Source of the DNA: an uncultured Lachnospiraceae bacterium
Lineage (GTDB): Bacteria > Bacillota > Clostridia > Lachnospirales > Lachnospiraceae
Direction: 5' to 3'
Length of the DNA: 35,165 bases
NCBI GenBank assembly: GCA_947627245.1
Contig: CANQVH010000037.1
Span: 1-35,165, forward strand
Positions 27,112 to 34,147 of this stretch are shown here, piece by piece (position 1 is the stretch's first letter; each line of letters opens with the position of its first letter). The notes below the pieces were generated by a model. It was not told where the DNA came from, ran no database searches, and worked only from the letters and a program-made list of their open reading frames with translations. The position numbers were made by a program, and so were the translations under genes.

Positions 27112-27166
27112 CGCGGGATCCAGAAACTGCAGGAACGTCTCCTGTGTCAGATCCCGCGGACTTTTC
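27112..27166 (+). terminator. Terminator-like hairpin after the BvgS-like kinase
   Basis: The 9-bp stem CGCGGGATC (27112-27120) pairs with GATCCCGCG (27150-27158). The loop contains an inner stem CAGGA/TCCTG, and the sequence GACTTTTCC follows. It lies 33 bp past the kinase stop. Confidence 0.6.
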
Positions 27167-27241
27167 CTTTAAAGGAATCTTACAGTTCCTGCTCTTTCTC
27201 AATGCGATATCCCCCTGATTTGATTTTCCTCCTGTTTGCCG

Positions 27242-28399
27242 TCATTTTACCATCACGCGGAACTTTTCGCCGACCGGCTCCCAGCCGTAATTATTCTCCT
27301 TCGAATAAACTGCTGAGAAATCTTCAATGTCGGACCACAATTCCGCATATTCGTCCTCCTCTGAAGTATCGCTCTCCTCGGACCAGATAATCTTTCTCTT
27401 ATATAGCTGCAGATCCATATATTCGCAGTTTTTATCCGGGACAGACATCTGAAACTCATCCTCAGCCACTGACATACCGGCCTCATAATCTCCCCAAAAA
27501 TCTGTCTCAAACAACATCTCGTTTTCTGCGACATAATTGAATCCAAAAAGACTCACTGGGTTTCCGAAACTGTCCTCCCCTTTCATTTTCAATTCATAGT
27601 CGCTCCATTTATCATCACATACATTACCCGTCATTATAATCCTGCAATACAAATCGTTCATTGCCAAATCTTTCAGAGCAAACTGCCTGTCACCCTCGGC
27701 GAAAATTGTAAGATTAAGATCTTTTTTCACGGTCTGAGCGTTGATCTCATCCGGTGTGACTGTAAAATCGTACACAAATTCTGCCAGAGTATCTATATCG
27801 CCTTCAATCTGCGACTTCAGCTCTTCCACATCCACTACTACATGCAGTTTTGTTTCCCCTTCCGGGAGATTCAAATCAAAGCAATCCTCCGACAACAAGA
27901 TATCCTTAGGTTCCCCCGCCAGCGTTTCTATATCTCCAATACTGCCAATGCCACTTCCATACGATTCAAACGGTTTTCCGTTAATACGCGTATGCTCTGA
28001 ATCCAGACATATCGACAGATCGTTTTCATATTCCAACGGGTCGACGTGGAAAGCCATCAGCAACTTGTAATCATCCAGTAATATCTCACTCAAGGTAAGC
28101 GCAACACCGTTCTTCGTCTGCGTCTGCCCGATGATCTCCGTATACGAGGACAGATCCTTTTTCATCCACAGTCCCTCGCCGATCATCGTCGTAAATCTTT
28201 TGATCGCGGCAGAAACCTGATCGTGAAATGCAAGACAGAATCCCAACATCACAATGAGAGCCAGACAGGCGACTTTTCGTCCCAAATGATAGATCCTGTG
28301 CTGTCCCCCGTGCACCTTCCACGGCTGCAATGCCGAATCGATGTATGTCTCCTCAATATTTCCGAACAGCTCCAGAAAAGTAATCTCATCCTGCTTCAT
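27242..28399 (-). CDS. DUF4179-type membrane protein, probable anti-sigma factor
   Basis: A 385-residue protein. A short cytoplasmic N-terminus (about 1-42) precedes one membrane segment near 44-60 (VACLALIVMLGFCLAF). The remainder is an extracytoplasmic domain of the DUF4179 type, with an acidic C-terminal part. Start ATG 28399 overlaps the sigma factor stop as ATGA, and AGGAGGG lies inside the end of the sigma gene. Such translational coupling is typical of sigma and anti-sigma pairs. It probably holds the sigma factor at the membrane until an unknown envelope signal arrives. The function is inferred from pairing and topology. Confidence 0.75.
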   Translation of the reverse strand: MKQDEITFLELFGNIEETYIDSALQPWKVHGGQHRIYHLGRKVACLALIVMLGFCLAFHDQVSAAIKRFTTMIGEGLWMKKDLSSYTEIIGQTQTKNGVALTLSEILLDDYKLLMAFHVDPLEYENDLSICLDSEHTRINGKPFESYGSGIGSIGDIETLAGEPKDILLSEDCFDLNLPEGETKLHVVVDVEELKSQIEGDIDTLAEFVYDFTVTPDEINAQTVKKDLNLTIFAEGDRQFALKDLAMNDLYCRIIMTGNVCDDKWSDYELKMKGEDSFGNPVSLFGFNYVAENEMLFETDFWGDYEAGMSVAEDEFQMSVPDKNCEYMDLQLYKRKIIWSEESDTSEEDEYAELWSDIEDFSAVYSKENNYGWEPVGEKFRVMVK

Positions 28400-28956
28400 A
28401 ACCGTCCCTCCTTTTCCAATACCTTTTTCAGCCTCTTCCTGCTACGAAACAGGTTCTGTTTCACGGCTCCCTCTGACGTCCTGTGCCTGACTGCGATGTT
28501 TCGAATCGGCTCCATCAGCCAGTACCTCTGAACAAACATATCCCTGTCCCGCTCAGGAATTTCACCAAGAAAACGATTGATGATCGCAAGGAGTTCCGCT
28601 GCCTCCATCCGTTCACCCAAATCATGCACTACCGCTGCATTCAGGTTTTCTGTCTCTTTCGCGATATCCGTGATATACAAATCCGCCCGCTTTGCCGCAT
28701 ATTTTTTCCTAAGCCGGTCGATTGCAAATCCTCTTGTGATCTTTCCCAGAAAAGCCGCGAGCCTTGGCGGTCTCTGCGGCGGGATGTACTTCCACGCCGC
28801 ATACCATGTATCGTTCACACATTCCTCGGCGTCCTCTCCGTTTGCAAGTATCTTTCGCGCAATCGAATAGCAAAGCGCATGGTATTTCTCTTCCGCCATT
28901 TTGATCGCACTTTCGTCTCTGTCCCAGAACAGGTCAATAATTGTAACGTCATCCAT
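28396..28956 (-). CDS. ECF-like RNA polymerase sigma factor
   Basis: A 186-residue sigma-70 family protein. Region 2 lies at about 22-90 (AEEKYHALCYSIARKIL, DAEECVNDTWYAAW, ITRGFAIDRLRKK). Region 4 lies at about 120-180 (EIPERDRDMFVQRYW, NIAVRHRTSEGAVKQNLFRS). There is no region 3. GGAG lies 8 nt before ATG 28956. It is co-translated with the downstream DUF4179 protein. In this pairing it probably drives a small envelope or stress regulon. Targets cannot be named from this window. Confidence 0.88.
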   Translation of the reverse strand: MDDVTIIDLFWDRDESAIKMAEEKYHALCYSIARKILANGEDAEECVNDTWYAAWKYIPPQRPPRLAAFLGKITRGFAIDRLRKKYAAKRADLYITDIAKETENLNAAVVHDLGERMEAAELLAIINRFLGEIPERDRDMFVQRYWLMEPIRNIAVRHRTSEGAVKQNLFRSRKRLKKVLEKEGRL

Positions 28957-29045
28957 ACAAGTTTCTCCAATTTCAGCTTTTTCCGATTTTGTATTTTCCT
29001 CGCTTCGTTTTTGACTGCTATAGCAAAAACAGCTTACATACTATA

Positions 29046-29072
29046 TATCGTAATTTTCTATTTCCGGTTACA
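29046..29072 (-). promoter_or_regulatory. Possible ECF-type promoter of the sigma gene
   Basis: On the minus strand TGTAACCGG (29072-29064) is followed 11 nt later by TACGATA (29052-29046), a layout recalling ECF promoters with an AAC-type -35. It could mean autoregulation. The 306-bp gap 28957-29262 is otherwise AT-rich and shows only the divergent promoter at 29164. Confidence 0.3.
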
Positions 29073-29163
29073 GTTTCTGAAAAAAATTTACTTTTTTCAG
29101 TCTATCATTTATTTCTTCTTTACACTATGCTTGATATTTTTAATGATAAACATTAAATTTTTA

Positions 29164-29191
29164 TTGACATTTGATAATTACGTGATATAGT
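29164..29191 (+). promoter_or_regulatory. Promoter of the DUF2975-Xre operon
   Basis: TTGACA (29164-29169) and TATAGT (29186-29191) are 16 bp apart, about 70 nt before the ATG of the DUF2975 gene. Confidence 0.65.
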
Positions 29192-29262
29192 AAAAGAAAA
29201 AAGTATTGTCTGATAATCCGAAAAATTCATTCGAAGACAAGTTGATCAAGGGGGAGAGTCCT

Positions 29263-29889
29263 ATGCAGCTCATTCAAAAACTCACAAATCAAAAGTTTGC
29301 TCGATCGGCCGCCGGATTGATGAACGCCGTCTGCTGGCTTCTGATCGCTCTTCTGGCTCTGTGTACCGTTCTCAGTTTTATGGGACGGCAAACCTTTATC
29401 CTTCATACCGATGAGGAAACCTTCGAGAACGCAATTTGCGCAGAAGAAGATCATGTCCCTTACGCCCGGTTCATGACAGTCGGCACAGGTGACGATATTC
29501 ATGTCTGGACAAACAGCGAGGGGCGGATCGACCTGACCGTTCAACTCAGTCTGGCGCTTATGTACGCCATTCATACCGTTCCGCTCATGCTTGCTTTCTG
29601 GTTTTTGAGCCGTGTATTTTCTAATGTACGTGAAGACCGGATCTTTACGGAACAAAACGCCTCTTATCTGCTTTACTACGGACTGTTCCAGATCTTTGTG
29701 GCAGTTTGTGTTCCATTGCTCAGACTGCTGATCTGTCGACTCGTCAGCTTCATTCCCGGCAACCACATGGAAATCTCCACCGGACAGAATATGCTCAACA
29801 CACTCTTTCCCGGTATCGCTTTCCTTGTAGCTGCGTACATTATCCATTACGGGGTAAATTTACAAGATGAGGTGGATCACACATTATGA
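29263..29889 (+). CDS. DUF2975 family membrane protein
   Basis: A 208-residue protein with four hydrophobic segments: about 21-41, 98-118, 138-160 and 182-200. This matches the DUF2975 layout, including SRVFSNVREDRIFTEQN in the conserved loop. Its role is unknown; members are commonly paired with a small Xre regulator, as here. I start at ATG 29263, which follows GGGGGAGA, rather than an in-frame TTG at 29206. The stop overlaps the next gene start (ATGA), so the two are translationally coupled. Confidence 0.82.
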   Translation: MQLIQKLTNQKFARSAAGLMNAVCWLLIALLALCTVLSFMGRQTFILHTDEETFENAICAEEDHVPYARFMTVGTGDDIHVWTNSEGRIDLTVQLSLALMYAIHTVPLMLAFWFLSRVFSNVREDRIFTEQNASYLLYYGLFQIFVAVCVPLLRLLICRLVSFIPGNHMEISTGQNMLNTLFPGIAFLVAAYIIHYGVNLQDEVDHTL

Positions 29890-30119
29890 TTATTATTCGA
29901 CTTGACCGAGTGCTGGCGGACAGAAAAATGAAATTGAACGATCTGGCTGCCCATGTCGGTATCTCCAACGTCAATCTCTCTTATCTGAAGACAGGAAAAG
30001 TACGGGCTGTCCGCTTCAGCACTTTGGACGCGATCTGCAGAGTACTAAAGTGCCAGCCCGGAGATATTCTGGAATATGTCGAGGATGAGGAAGAATCAGA
30101 AGAGTCCGGTCAGGCGTGA
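29886..30119 (+). CDS. Small Xre-type (YozG-like) DNA-binding protein
   Basis: A 77-residue helix-turn-helix protein. DNA-binding helices lie in KLNDLAAHVGISNVNLSYLK, followed by FSTLDAICRVLKCQPGDILE, and the tail is acidic. GAGGTGG precedes the ATG inside the DUF2975 gene, and the two genes overlap by 4 nt. It probably regulates its own operon with the membrane partner modulating it, an inference from the recurrent pairing. Confidence 0.9.
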   Translation: MIIIRLDRVLADRKMKLNDLAAHVGISNVNLSYLKTGKVRAVRFSTLDAICRVLKCQPGDILEYVEDEEESEESGQA

Positions 30120-30150
30120 ACAATTGTACGCTCACGCCTGACTTTTACTT
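30109..30150 (+). terminator. Rho-independent terminator after the Xre gene
   Basis: An 11-bp perfect stem (GTCAGGCGTGA with TCACGCCTGAC, 12-nt loop) is followed by TTTTACTTT. The left arm includes the Xre stop codon. Confidence 0.9.
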
Positions 30151-30160
30151 TCTGTTCCCC

Positions 30161-30295
30161 TTAAAAAAGCTTGATATATATTGTCTGCCTCATTTTTCCA
30201 TTCCGGTTCAATGGAAAAAGTAGATGATAGCTTCTGCCGCTTTCCTTCGCTTTGTTTTTCAAACGTGCCAACACGGACGCAGCAAGATCAGCCAC
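30161..30295 (-). pseudogene. Truncated AbiEii toxin gene (5' stub)
   Basis: From GTG 30295, which overlaps the AbiEi stop by 8 nt, the frame reads MADLAASVLARLKNKAKESG and then RSYHLLF. This resembles the opening of AbiEii nucleotidyltransferase toxins. After about 27 codons the likeness ends, and the frame stops at 30161, 44 codons in total. The full toxin is usually around 250-300 residues. The catalytic nucleotidyltransferase core is absent, so this is a deletion remnant. The stub is too short to be a functional toxin. Confidence 0.7.
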
Positions 30296-30914
30296 TCAGT
30301 AGTACCTCCATCACATTCATTATTTTTGTGTATAGCTTCATTTTTTTTGCATATAGGGACAAATTGGCGAGATTTTTCTGGTCATCTGCGACATAGGCAT
30401 TCAACGCCTTGTTGAAGGTTTCATTGTCGAGCTTTGTCCGGTATTTGAAGCAGTCGCAAACAGTGCGTTCCCGATCATATACAGGGAGCATTACACCGTT
30501 GAAGCTTTCAATGGTCTTCCCGATTGGAAAATGTTCTTTTTGAATATAATAGGCTCTGATCGGAAATTCCCCGATATTTCCGACTGCTCTGGATGCCGTT
30601 CTCGGTACAGCAACAGACCAAGCACGGGGTGCAAAATCGCTATATCCGTAATGAAACAGTGCGGATTCCACGCAAACGATTCCCTGCGGCAACAGTTCGC
30701 GGAGCAACTGTTCCTCTGTTATTTGATCGTTACCCGGCAATTGGTACACTCCACGTCGAACACGTTCGAGAATACCTTCCTTGCACAATGCCGCCACATC
30801 ATATTTTTTTATGCCTGCCGCAACAAAATCGGCGGTCTTAGCAATTCCGCCGTTGTCTTTGAGCACATTTTGCGCAATCTCCTTTTGATTCAAACGAACA
30901 CCAACTTTCCGCAT
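30288..30914 (-). CDS. AbiEi family antitoxin (type IV), orphaned
   Basis: A 208-residue AbiEi-like protein. The N-terminal winged helix-turn-helix reads LKDNGGIAKTADFVAAGIKK, followed by KEGILERVRRGVYQL. The antitoxin domain continues through ESALFHYGYSDFAP, then PIRAYYIQKEHF, then YDRERTVCDCFKYR. In intact systems AbiEi represses its operon and counteracts the AbiEii nucleotidyltransferase without direct binding. Here the partner is only a stub. A promoter -10 abuts the first in-frame ATG (30938) and would start transcription within or after it, so I take ATG 30914. The ribosome binding site is weak for either start. Confidence 0.8.
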   Translation of the reverse strand: MRKVGVRLNQKEIAQNVLKDNGGIAKTADFVAAGIKKYDVAALCKEGILERVRRGVYQLPGNDQITEEQLLRELLPQGIVCVESALFHYGYSDFAPRAWSVAVPRTASRAVGNIGEFPIRAYYIQKEHFPIGKTIESFNGVMLPVYDRERTVCDCFKYRTKLDNETFNKALNAYVADDQKNLANLSLYAKKMKLYTKIMNVMEVLLSG

Positions 30915-30940
30915 GCTATTTTTCGTTTTTGTGTGCATTT

Positions 30941-30969
30941 ATTGTAGCACAGGAAATTTCCCCTTGCAA
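30941..30969 (-). promoter_or_regulatory. Promoter of the AbiEi gene
   Basis: On the minus strand TTGCAA (30969-30964) and TACAAT (30946-30941) are 17 bp apart. The start point would be near 30934, within or just past the codon at 30938, giving a very short leader. Confidence 0.6.
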
Positions 30970-31013
30970 TAGCTTAATACAAACAATTTCTGTTTTTACA
31001 CTCAGCGAATTAA

Positions 31014-31105
31014 TCTCACACAGAAAAAGCAAAGCAACCGCTCTGCTCTTTCTATTTTCCTCACATCGTCTGTGTCATTGCTTTCGAGCAGATGACGGTT
31101 TCACT
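31014..31105. repeat. Diverged direct repeat (copy 1) of the segment at 34010-34095
   Basis: This is the partner of the copy near 34010, with the same orientation and order of matching blocks and several substitutions and small gaps. It lies just after the M56 peptidase gene and includes that gene's terminator. Confidence 0.6.
31022..31047 (-). terminator. Rho-independent terminator after the M56 peptidase gene
   Basis: On the minus strand AGCAGAGC pairs with GCTTTGCT (GGTT loop, one G-T pair) and TTTTC follows. It lies about 80 bp past the gene stop. A similar terminator segment recurs near 34020. Confidence 0.75.
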
Positions 31106-31126
31106 TACTATTGCGAGCGCGTTGAG

Positions 31127-33166
31127 TTAGTAGCCGCCAACAGACTCTACCCCTATCAGCCTGCCGTTTTCGTCGTAGACTGTTTTTACAGCGAAATTAC
31201 CTTGTTTCGCAGAGGAGAAAGTAAACACGCCGCCGTCCGGGGTCAGGTCAGAGAACTGCCTGACGAGCTGCCCATTGTAATACACATTTCCCATTCCGCT
31301 GCTGTCCTTTGTTTCCTCATAGGTAATACCGAAGGGAGCGTACTTTTCAAAAATTTTGGCAAAATCCGTACCCGGTGCTGTCGCATCTCCCTCCGCCACA
31401 GAGATTTCTTCAATGGTGTTTTCCGCTTTCACGGTTTCCGTGAGGATAACGTCTGAGACAGCGGTTCCTGCCAGCGTAGCTTCCGAATCAATGATTCCTT
31501 CTGAGGTATCTTCTGAGACGGCGCTTCCTGCCGAGGTATCTTCTGAGGCAATACTTTCTGCCTTCTGTGCGGTATCCCGTGCGGTATCGATACGCAGCGT
31601 GTTCCTGTCATATTCTTCCTGAGAATATTTCTCCAGTCCTGTCAGCGGCCCCATTGGATCAAAGCTGCCATCAGCATTCGAGACCCGCTGCCGCACCGTG
31701 TGAACATCGATGTTACCCGCAAGGTCGGCATCCGTATACTCCAATCGAATCGCCATTGCACCCGTACCGTCCACATCCACTCCGTCAAGGAAATAGCGCA
31801 CGCGCTCCCCGTTCCAGAACAGAGCCTTTTTATCTTCATCCCAGACCAGACCGAACGGCTCATATCGTGAAAAATCTGATGCTGCCGCATCGCCCTCATA
31901 TATCTCCGCTTCTCCGGCGGCTGAACCAGAGGACAGAGTCAAAGAATCCTCTTCGCCGTCTATCGTTTTAGAATAGAGCATACCGTTTTTGATATTCTCA
32001 AGGATGTCCTCATACATCGCAATTGTCTCGTCTACAATTTCCTGCGTCCAGACAAATTCACCCCGGCTGCCGGTCCAGCATTTTTCACCGATTAATTCCT
32101 GCAGTTCAACTTTTTCTTTTTCAAGCCACGTTTTGTATTCATCATACGTCCACCACTCCACATCAGGAGTATCCGACACGTAATCGGTCCCTTGTTGCAC
32201 ATTCCCGTCATCTTTCGCCGATGTGGCAAAGACTGTCGTCACTCCGAATACGAATGCCGCCGCCCCAATCAGCGCAGCCAGCGATGTTTTTTTCATTTTC
32301 ATGATCGCAACAATCCTTTCTTCAATCGCATTTTTACTAAAGTTATTACAGAGAGGGTTTAGCTCGCTTTTTGTTTCCTCCATACGAATGAGAGTCATGG
32401 CATACGCCGATTTTGTGCGTTCTCCGAACCGGCAGATTACCGCTTCATCACAGGATAACTCAATATCCCGATTGGCAAGAACATACATGAGCCATACCGC
32501 CGGATTGAACCAGTGAACGCAAAGAACAATAGTCAACACCAGCTTTGACACGACGTCGAAGCGGCGGATATGCACGTACTCATGGGCCAGCACATATTTC
32601 AGCGTCTCCAGATCGTTCCAGTCCGTAGTTTTCGGCATCAGAATAACCGGACGAAATACGCCATAAGTCAGAGGCGCCGAAATCCTGTCGGACCGGCGGA
32701 TTTCAATGGCACGATAAATACGGTGTTCACCAAGCCAGACTTTCACATATTCGTTGTCAACAGGCAAAGACAGCCTGAACTCCCGGTGGCATTTCAGATA
32801 AGCCACAGCAAAAAATACCGCGCATATCAACGCACCAGCCGCCCAAACGATTACCCATGGATCAACAGCGGCCGCCGTATAGGTGGCAGCAACAGGTGCA
32901 GGCATCACATTTTGTGTCGAAGCGACAGGCAGGAATGAAACAGCCAGACTTCCATTTACTGTTTCTTCTGTAGCCGTCAGCCGTCCCAACACCGAATAAA
33001 TACTGAAAGCAGAGGGAAAGGAATAAGGTACCAGCAGCCGCGCCGCCACAACACCCCACAGCACGAAAAAGATCTTTTTGGGGAGCTTATTGAGAGCCAG
33101 AGCGCGAAAAACGACAATCACCAAAATCATCGCAGCCCCGGAGAAACTCATTTGCATCAGGTTCAT
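31127..33166 (-). CDS. BlaR1-type M56 membrane metallopeptidase sensor with duplicated extracellular domain
   Basis: A 679-residue membrane protein. Membrane segments lie near 8-24, 32-47, 103-123, 207-229 and 297-315. The M56 zinc motif is HEYVH (195-199), with the third ligand in ELSCDE (Glu236). Residues 337-403 are an extracellular segment (WWTYDEYKTWLE, then EFVWTQEIVDETIAMYEDIL). Two related domains follow: one from YEPFGLVWDE (435) with WNGERVRYF, and one from YAPFGITYEE (609) with YNGQLVRQF. A Ser/Thr/Glu-rich linker with SEDTS repeats joins them. There is no penicillin-binding domain, so this is not a standard beta-lactam sensor. On signal it probably cleaves or inactivates the BlaI-type repressor. 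It overlaps that gene by 4 nt (ATGA). Confidence 0.87.
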   Translation of the reverse strand: MNLMQMSFSGAAMILVIVVFRALALNKLPKKIFFVLWGVVAARLLVPYSFPSAFSIYSVLGRLTATEETVNGSLAVSFLPVASTQNVMPAPVAATYTAAAVDPWVIVWAAGALICAVFFAVAYLKCHREFRLSLPVDNEYVKVWLGEHRIYRAIEIRRSDRISAPLTYGVFRPVILMPKTTDWNDLETLKYVLAHEYVHIRRFDVVSKLVLTIVLCVHWFNPAVWLMYVLANRDIELSCDEAVICRFGERTKSAYAMTLIRMEETKSELNPLCNNFSKNAIEERIVAIMKMKKTSLAALIGAAAFVFGVTTVFATSAKDDGNVQQGTDYVSDTPDVEWWTYDEYKTWLEKEKVELQELIGEKCWTGSRGEFVWTQEIVDETIAMYEDILENIKNGMLYSKTIDGEEDSLTLSSGSAAGEAEIYEGDAAASDFSRYEPFGLVWDEDKKALFWNGERVRYFLDGVDVDGTGAMAIRLEYTDADLAGNIDVHTVRQRVSNADGSFDPMGPLTGLEKYSQEEYDRNTLRIDTARDTAQKAESIASEDTSAGSAVSEDTSEGIIDSEATLAGTAVSDVILTETVKAENTIEEISVAEGDATAPGTDFAKIFEKYAPFGITYEETKDSSGMGNVYYNGQLVRQFSDLTPDGGVFTFSSAKQGNFAVKTVYDENGRLIGVESVGGY

Positions 33167-33534
33167 TCGTCCACCTCGTCTAAGTCGCCAACGATTTGCT
33201 TTAACGCCGCAATCTGTTCAGCCGACAATTTCTTTCTGCCAAGCAAGGCGGCAAAGAGTTTGTCAACAGAACCGTCATAGAGCTTGCCGATTAGCTCATC
33301 CGTCTCTGCCTCCTGCGCCGCTTCTTTGGGGATAAGCGCATGACAAAGGAAATTTGGTTCTCCTCTCTGAATCGCGCCCTTCGCAATACATTTCTTGATA
33401 ACCGTGTAAGTAGTGTTCATGTTCCAACTGATCTCTGCTTTGAGAATATCGGAAATCTGTTTTGCGGTCATATCACCCTCTTTCCATAAGACGCTCATGA
33501 CCTTTAGTTCCGAATCAAAGAGCTTAATTGCCAT
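33163..33534 (-). CDS. BlaI/MecI/CopY-family transcriptional repressor
   Basis: A 123-residue winged-helix protein. The N-terminal domain reads LFDSELKVMSVLWKEGDMTA, then KQISDILK, then NTTYTVIKKCIAKGAI, as in BlaI. The C-terminal part is a helical dimerisation and protease-target region. Start ATG 33534 follows GAAAGGA; a longer in-frame reading to 33558 has no better site. It is translationally coupled to the downstream M56 peptidase. It probably represses the operon through the three ACTA-N6-TAGT sites upstream. No beta-lactamase or penicillin-binding-protein gene is adjacent, so the wider regulon is unknown. Confidence 0.9.
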   Translation of the reverse strand: MAIKLFDSELKVMSVLWKEGDMTAKQISDILKAEISWNMNTTYTVIKKCIAKGAIQRGEPNFLCHALIPKEAAQEAETDELIGKLYDGSVDKLFAALLGRKKLSAEQIAALKQIVGDLDEVDE

Positions 33535-33556
33535 ACAATCAAATCCTTTCTTCCAC

Positions 33557-33625
33557 ACTATTGCAATAGTTTACAATGTCTACACTATCACAGTAGTGTG
33601 AGTTTGTCAATACTACTCTGATAGT
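33557..33625 (-). promoter_or_regulatory. Promoter and three BlaI-type operators
   Basis: Three copies of ACTA-N6-TAGT lie at 33557-33570, 33584-33597 and 33612-33625, with centres 27 and 28 bp apart. The minus-strand promoter is TTGACA (33610-33605), a 17-bp spacer, then TAGTGT (33587-33582). The middle operator overlaps the -10 and spacer; the others flank the promoter. The outermost downstream copy is a perfect 14-bp palindrome. Confidence 0.8.
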
Positions 33626-33641
33626 TCAATTAAAATAATTT

Positions 33642-33890
33642 TTAAATGAGTCTACTTTTGTAAAGATATACATTATGGCATTCTGGAAATCTCTTTATAT
33701 TTCTTTTTACAGCTCGATTTAATGCTTTTGTTTCCACATGATAAAGCATCGCTAAGTCACTATCAAGCATTACCTGTTGATTTCGGACGATATAAATCAT
33801 ACTTCTTATATCATGTTGAACTTGTTCTACTTCTGCCAATGGTGATTGCTCTCCCATATTTACTGTAATCATTTGTTTTTCTTTATCCAT
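33642..33890 (-). pseudogene. ORF6N-domain protein remnant
   Basis: An 82-residue reading whose middle, IYIVRNQQVMLDSDLAMLYH, then VETKALNRAVKRN and IKRFPE, is the start of a phage-type ORF6N (KilA-N-associated) domain. After FPE the family normally continues with a segment like DFMFQL. Here the frame gives CHNVYLYKSRLI and stops. Another frame continues with a faint likeness (IMYIFTK), so a frameshift and truncation are likely. The short product could still be made, since AGAGG precedes the ATG. It is probably a prophage or mobile-element relic. Confidence 0.6.
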
Positions 33891-34009
33891 TCAACAACCT
33901 CTTTCATTCTTGATATATCAAGTCGGGATGTCATTTTTTGACATCTTTATATTTATATATATTCCCGAAATCGACAACTTATGCCAAGAAATGAAAAAAT
34001 TTTTAGTTT

Positions 34010-34095
34010 TATATCACACAGAAAAAGCAAGGCTTTATTCCGCCCTGCTCTTTCTTCCTTACATCGCCTATGTCATTGTTTTCAAGCAGGTGAAA
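34010..34095. repeat. Diverged direct repeat (copy 2) of the segment at 31014-31105
   Basis: Both copies share tcacacagaaaaagcaa, then ctgctctttct, acatcg, tgtcattg and a tttc-agcag-tga end, in the same orientation. Each contains a terminator for a minus-strand gene. They flank the M56/BlaI genes and the ORF6N remnant. Confidence 0.6.
34020..34049 (-). terminator. Rho-independent terminator after the recombinase
   Basis: On the minus strand AGCAGGGC pairs with GCCTTGCT (8-nt loop, one G-T pair), followed by a TTTT tract. It lies about 100 bp past the recombinase stop. Apart from this, the 257-bp gap 33891-34147 shows only the repeat shared with 31014-31105. Confidence 0.75.
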
Positions 34096-34147
34096 CTTGT
34101 ATAGCGGTTTCAATCGCCCTTGTATTATAGGTACATAATGGATTTTT

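Noticed and set aside
31127..33534. Beta-lactam resistance sensor pair (BlaR1-BlaI)
   Set aside because: The M56 protein lacks the penicillin-binding domain and no beta-lactamase or PBP2a gene is adjacent, so no resistance role is claimed.
33910..34104. Small plus-strand protein of 64 codons
   Set aside because: It spans the recombinase terminator hairpin and the repeat segment, has no convincing ribosome binding site, and its likeness to copy 1 is explained by the DNA repeat.
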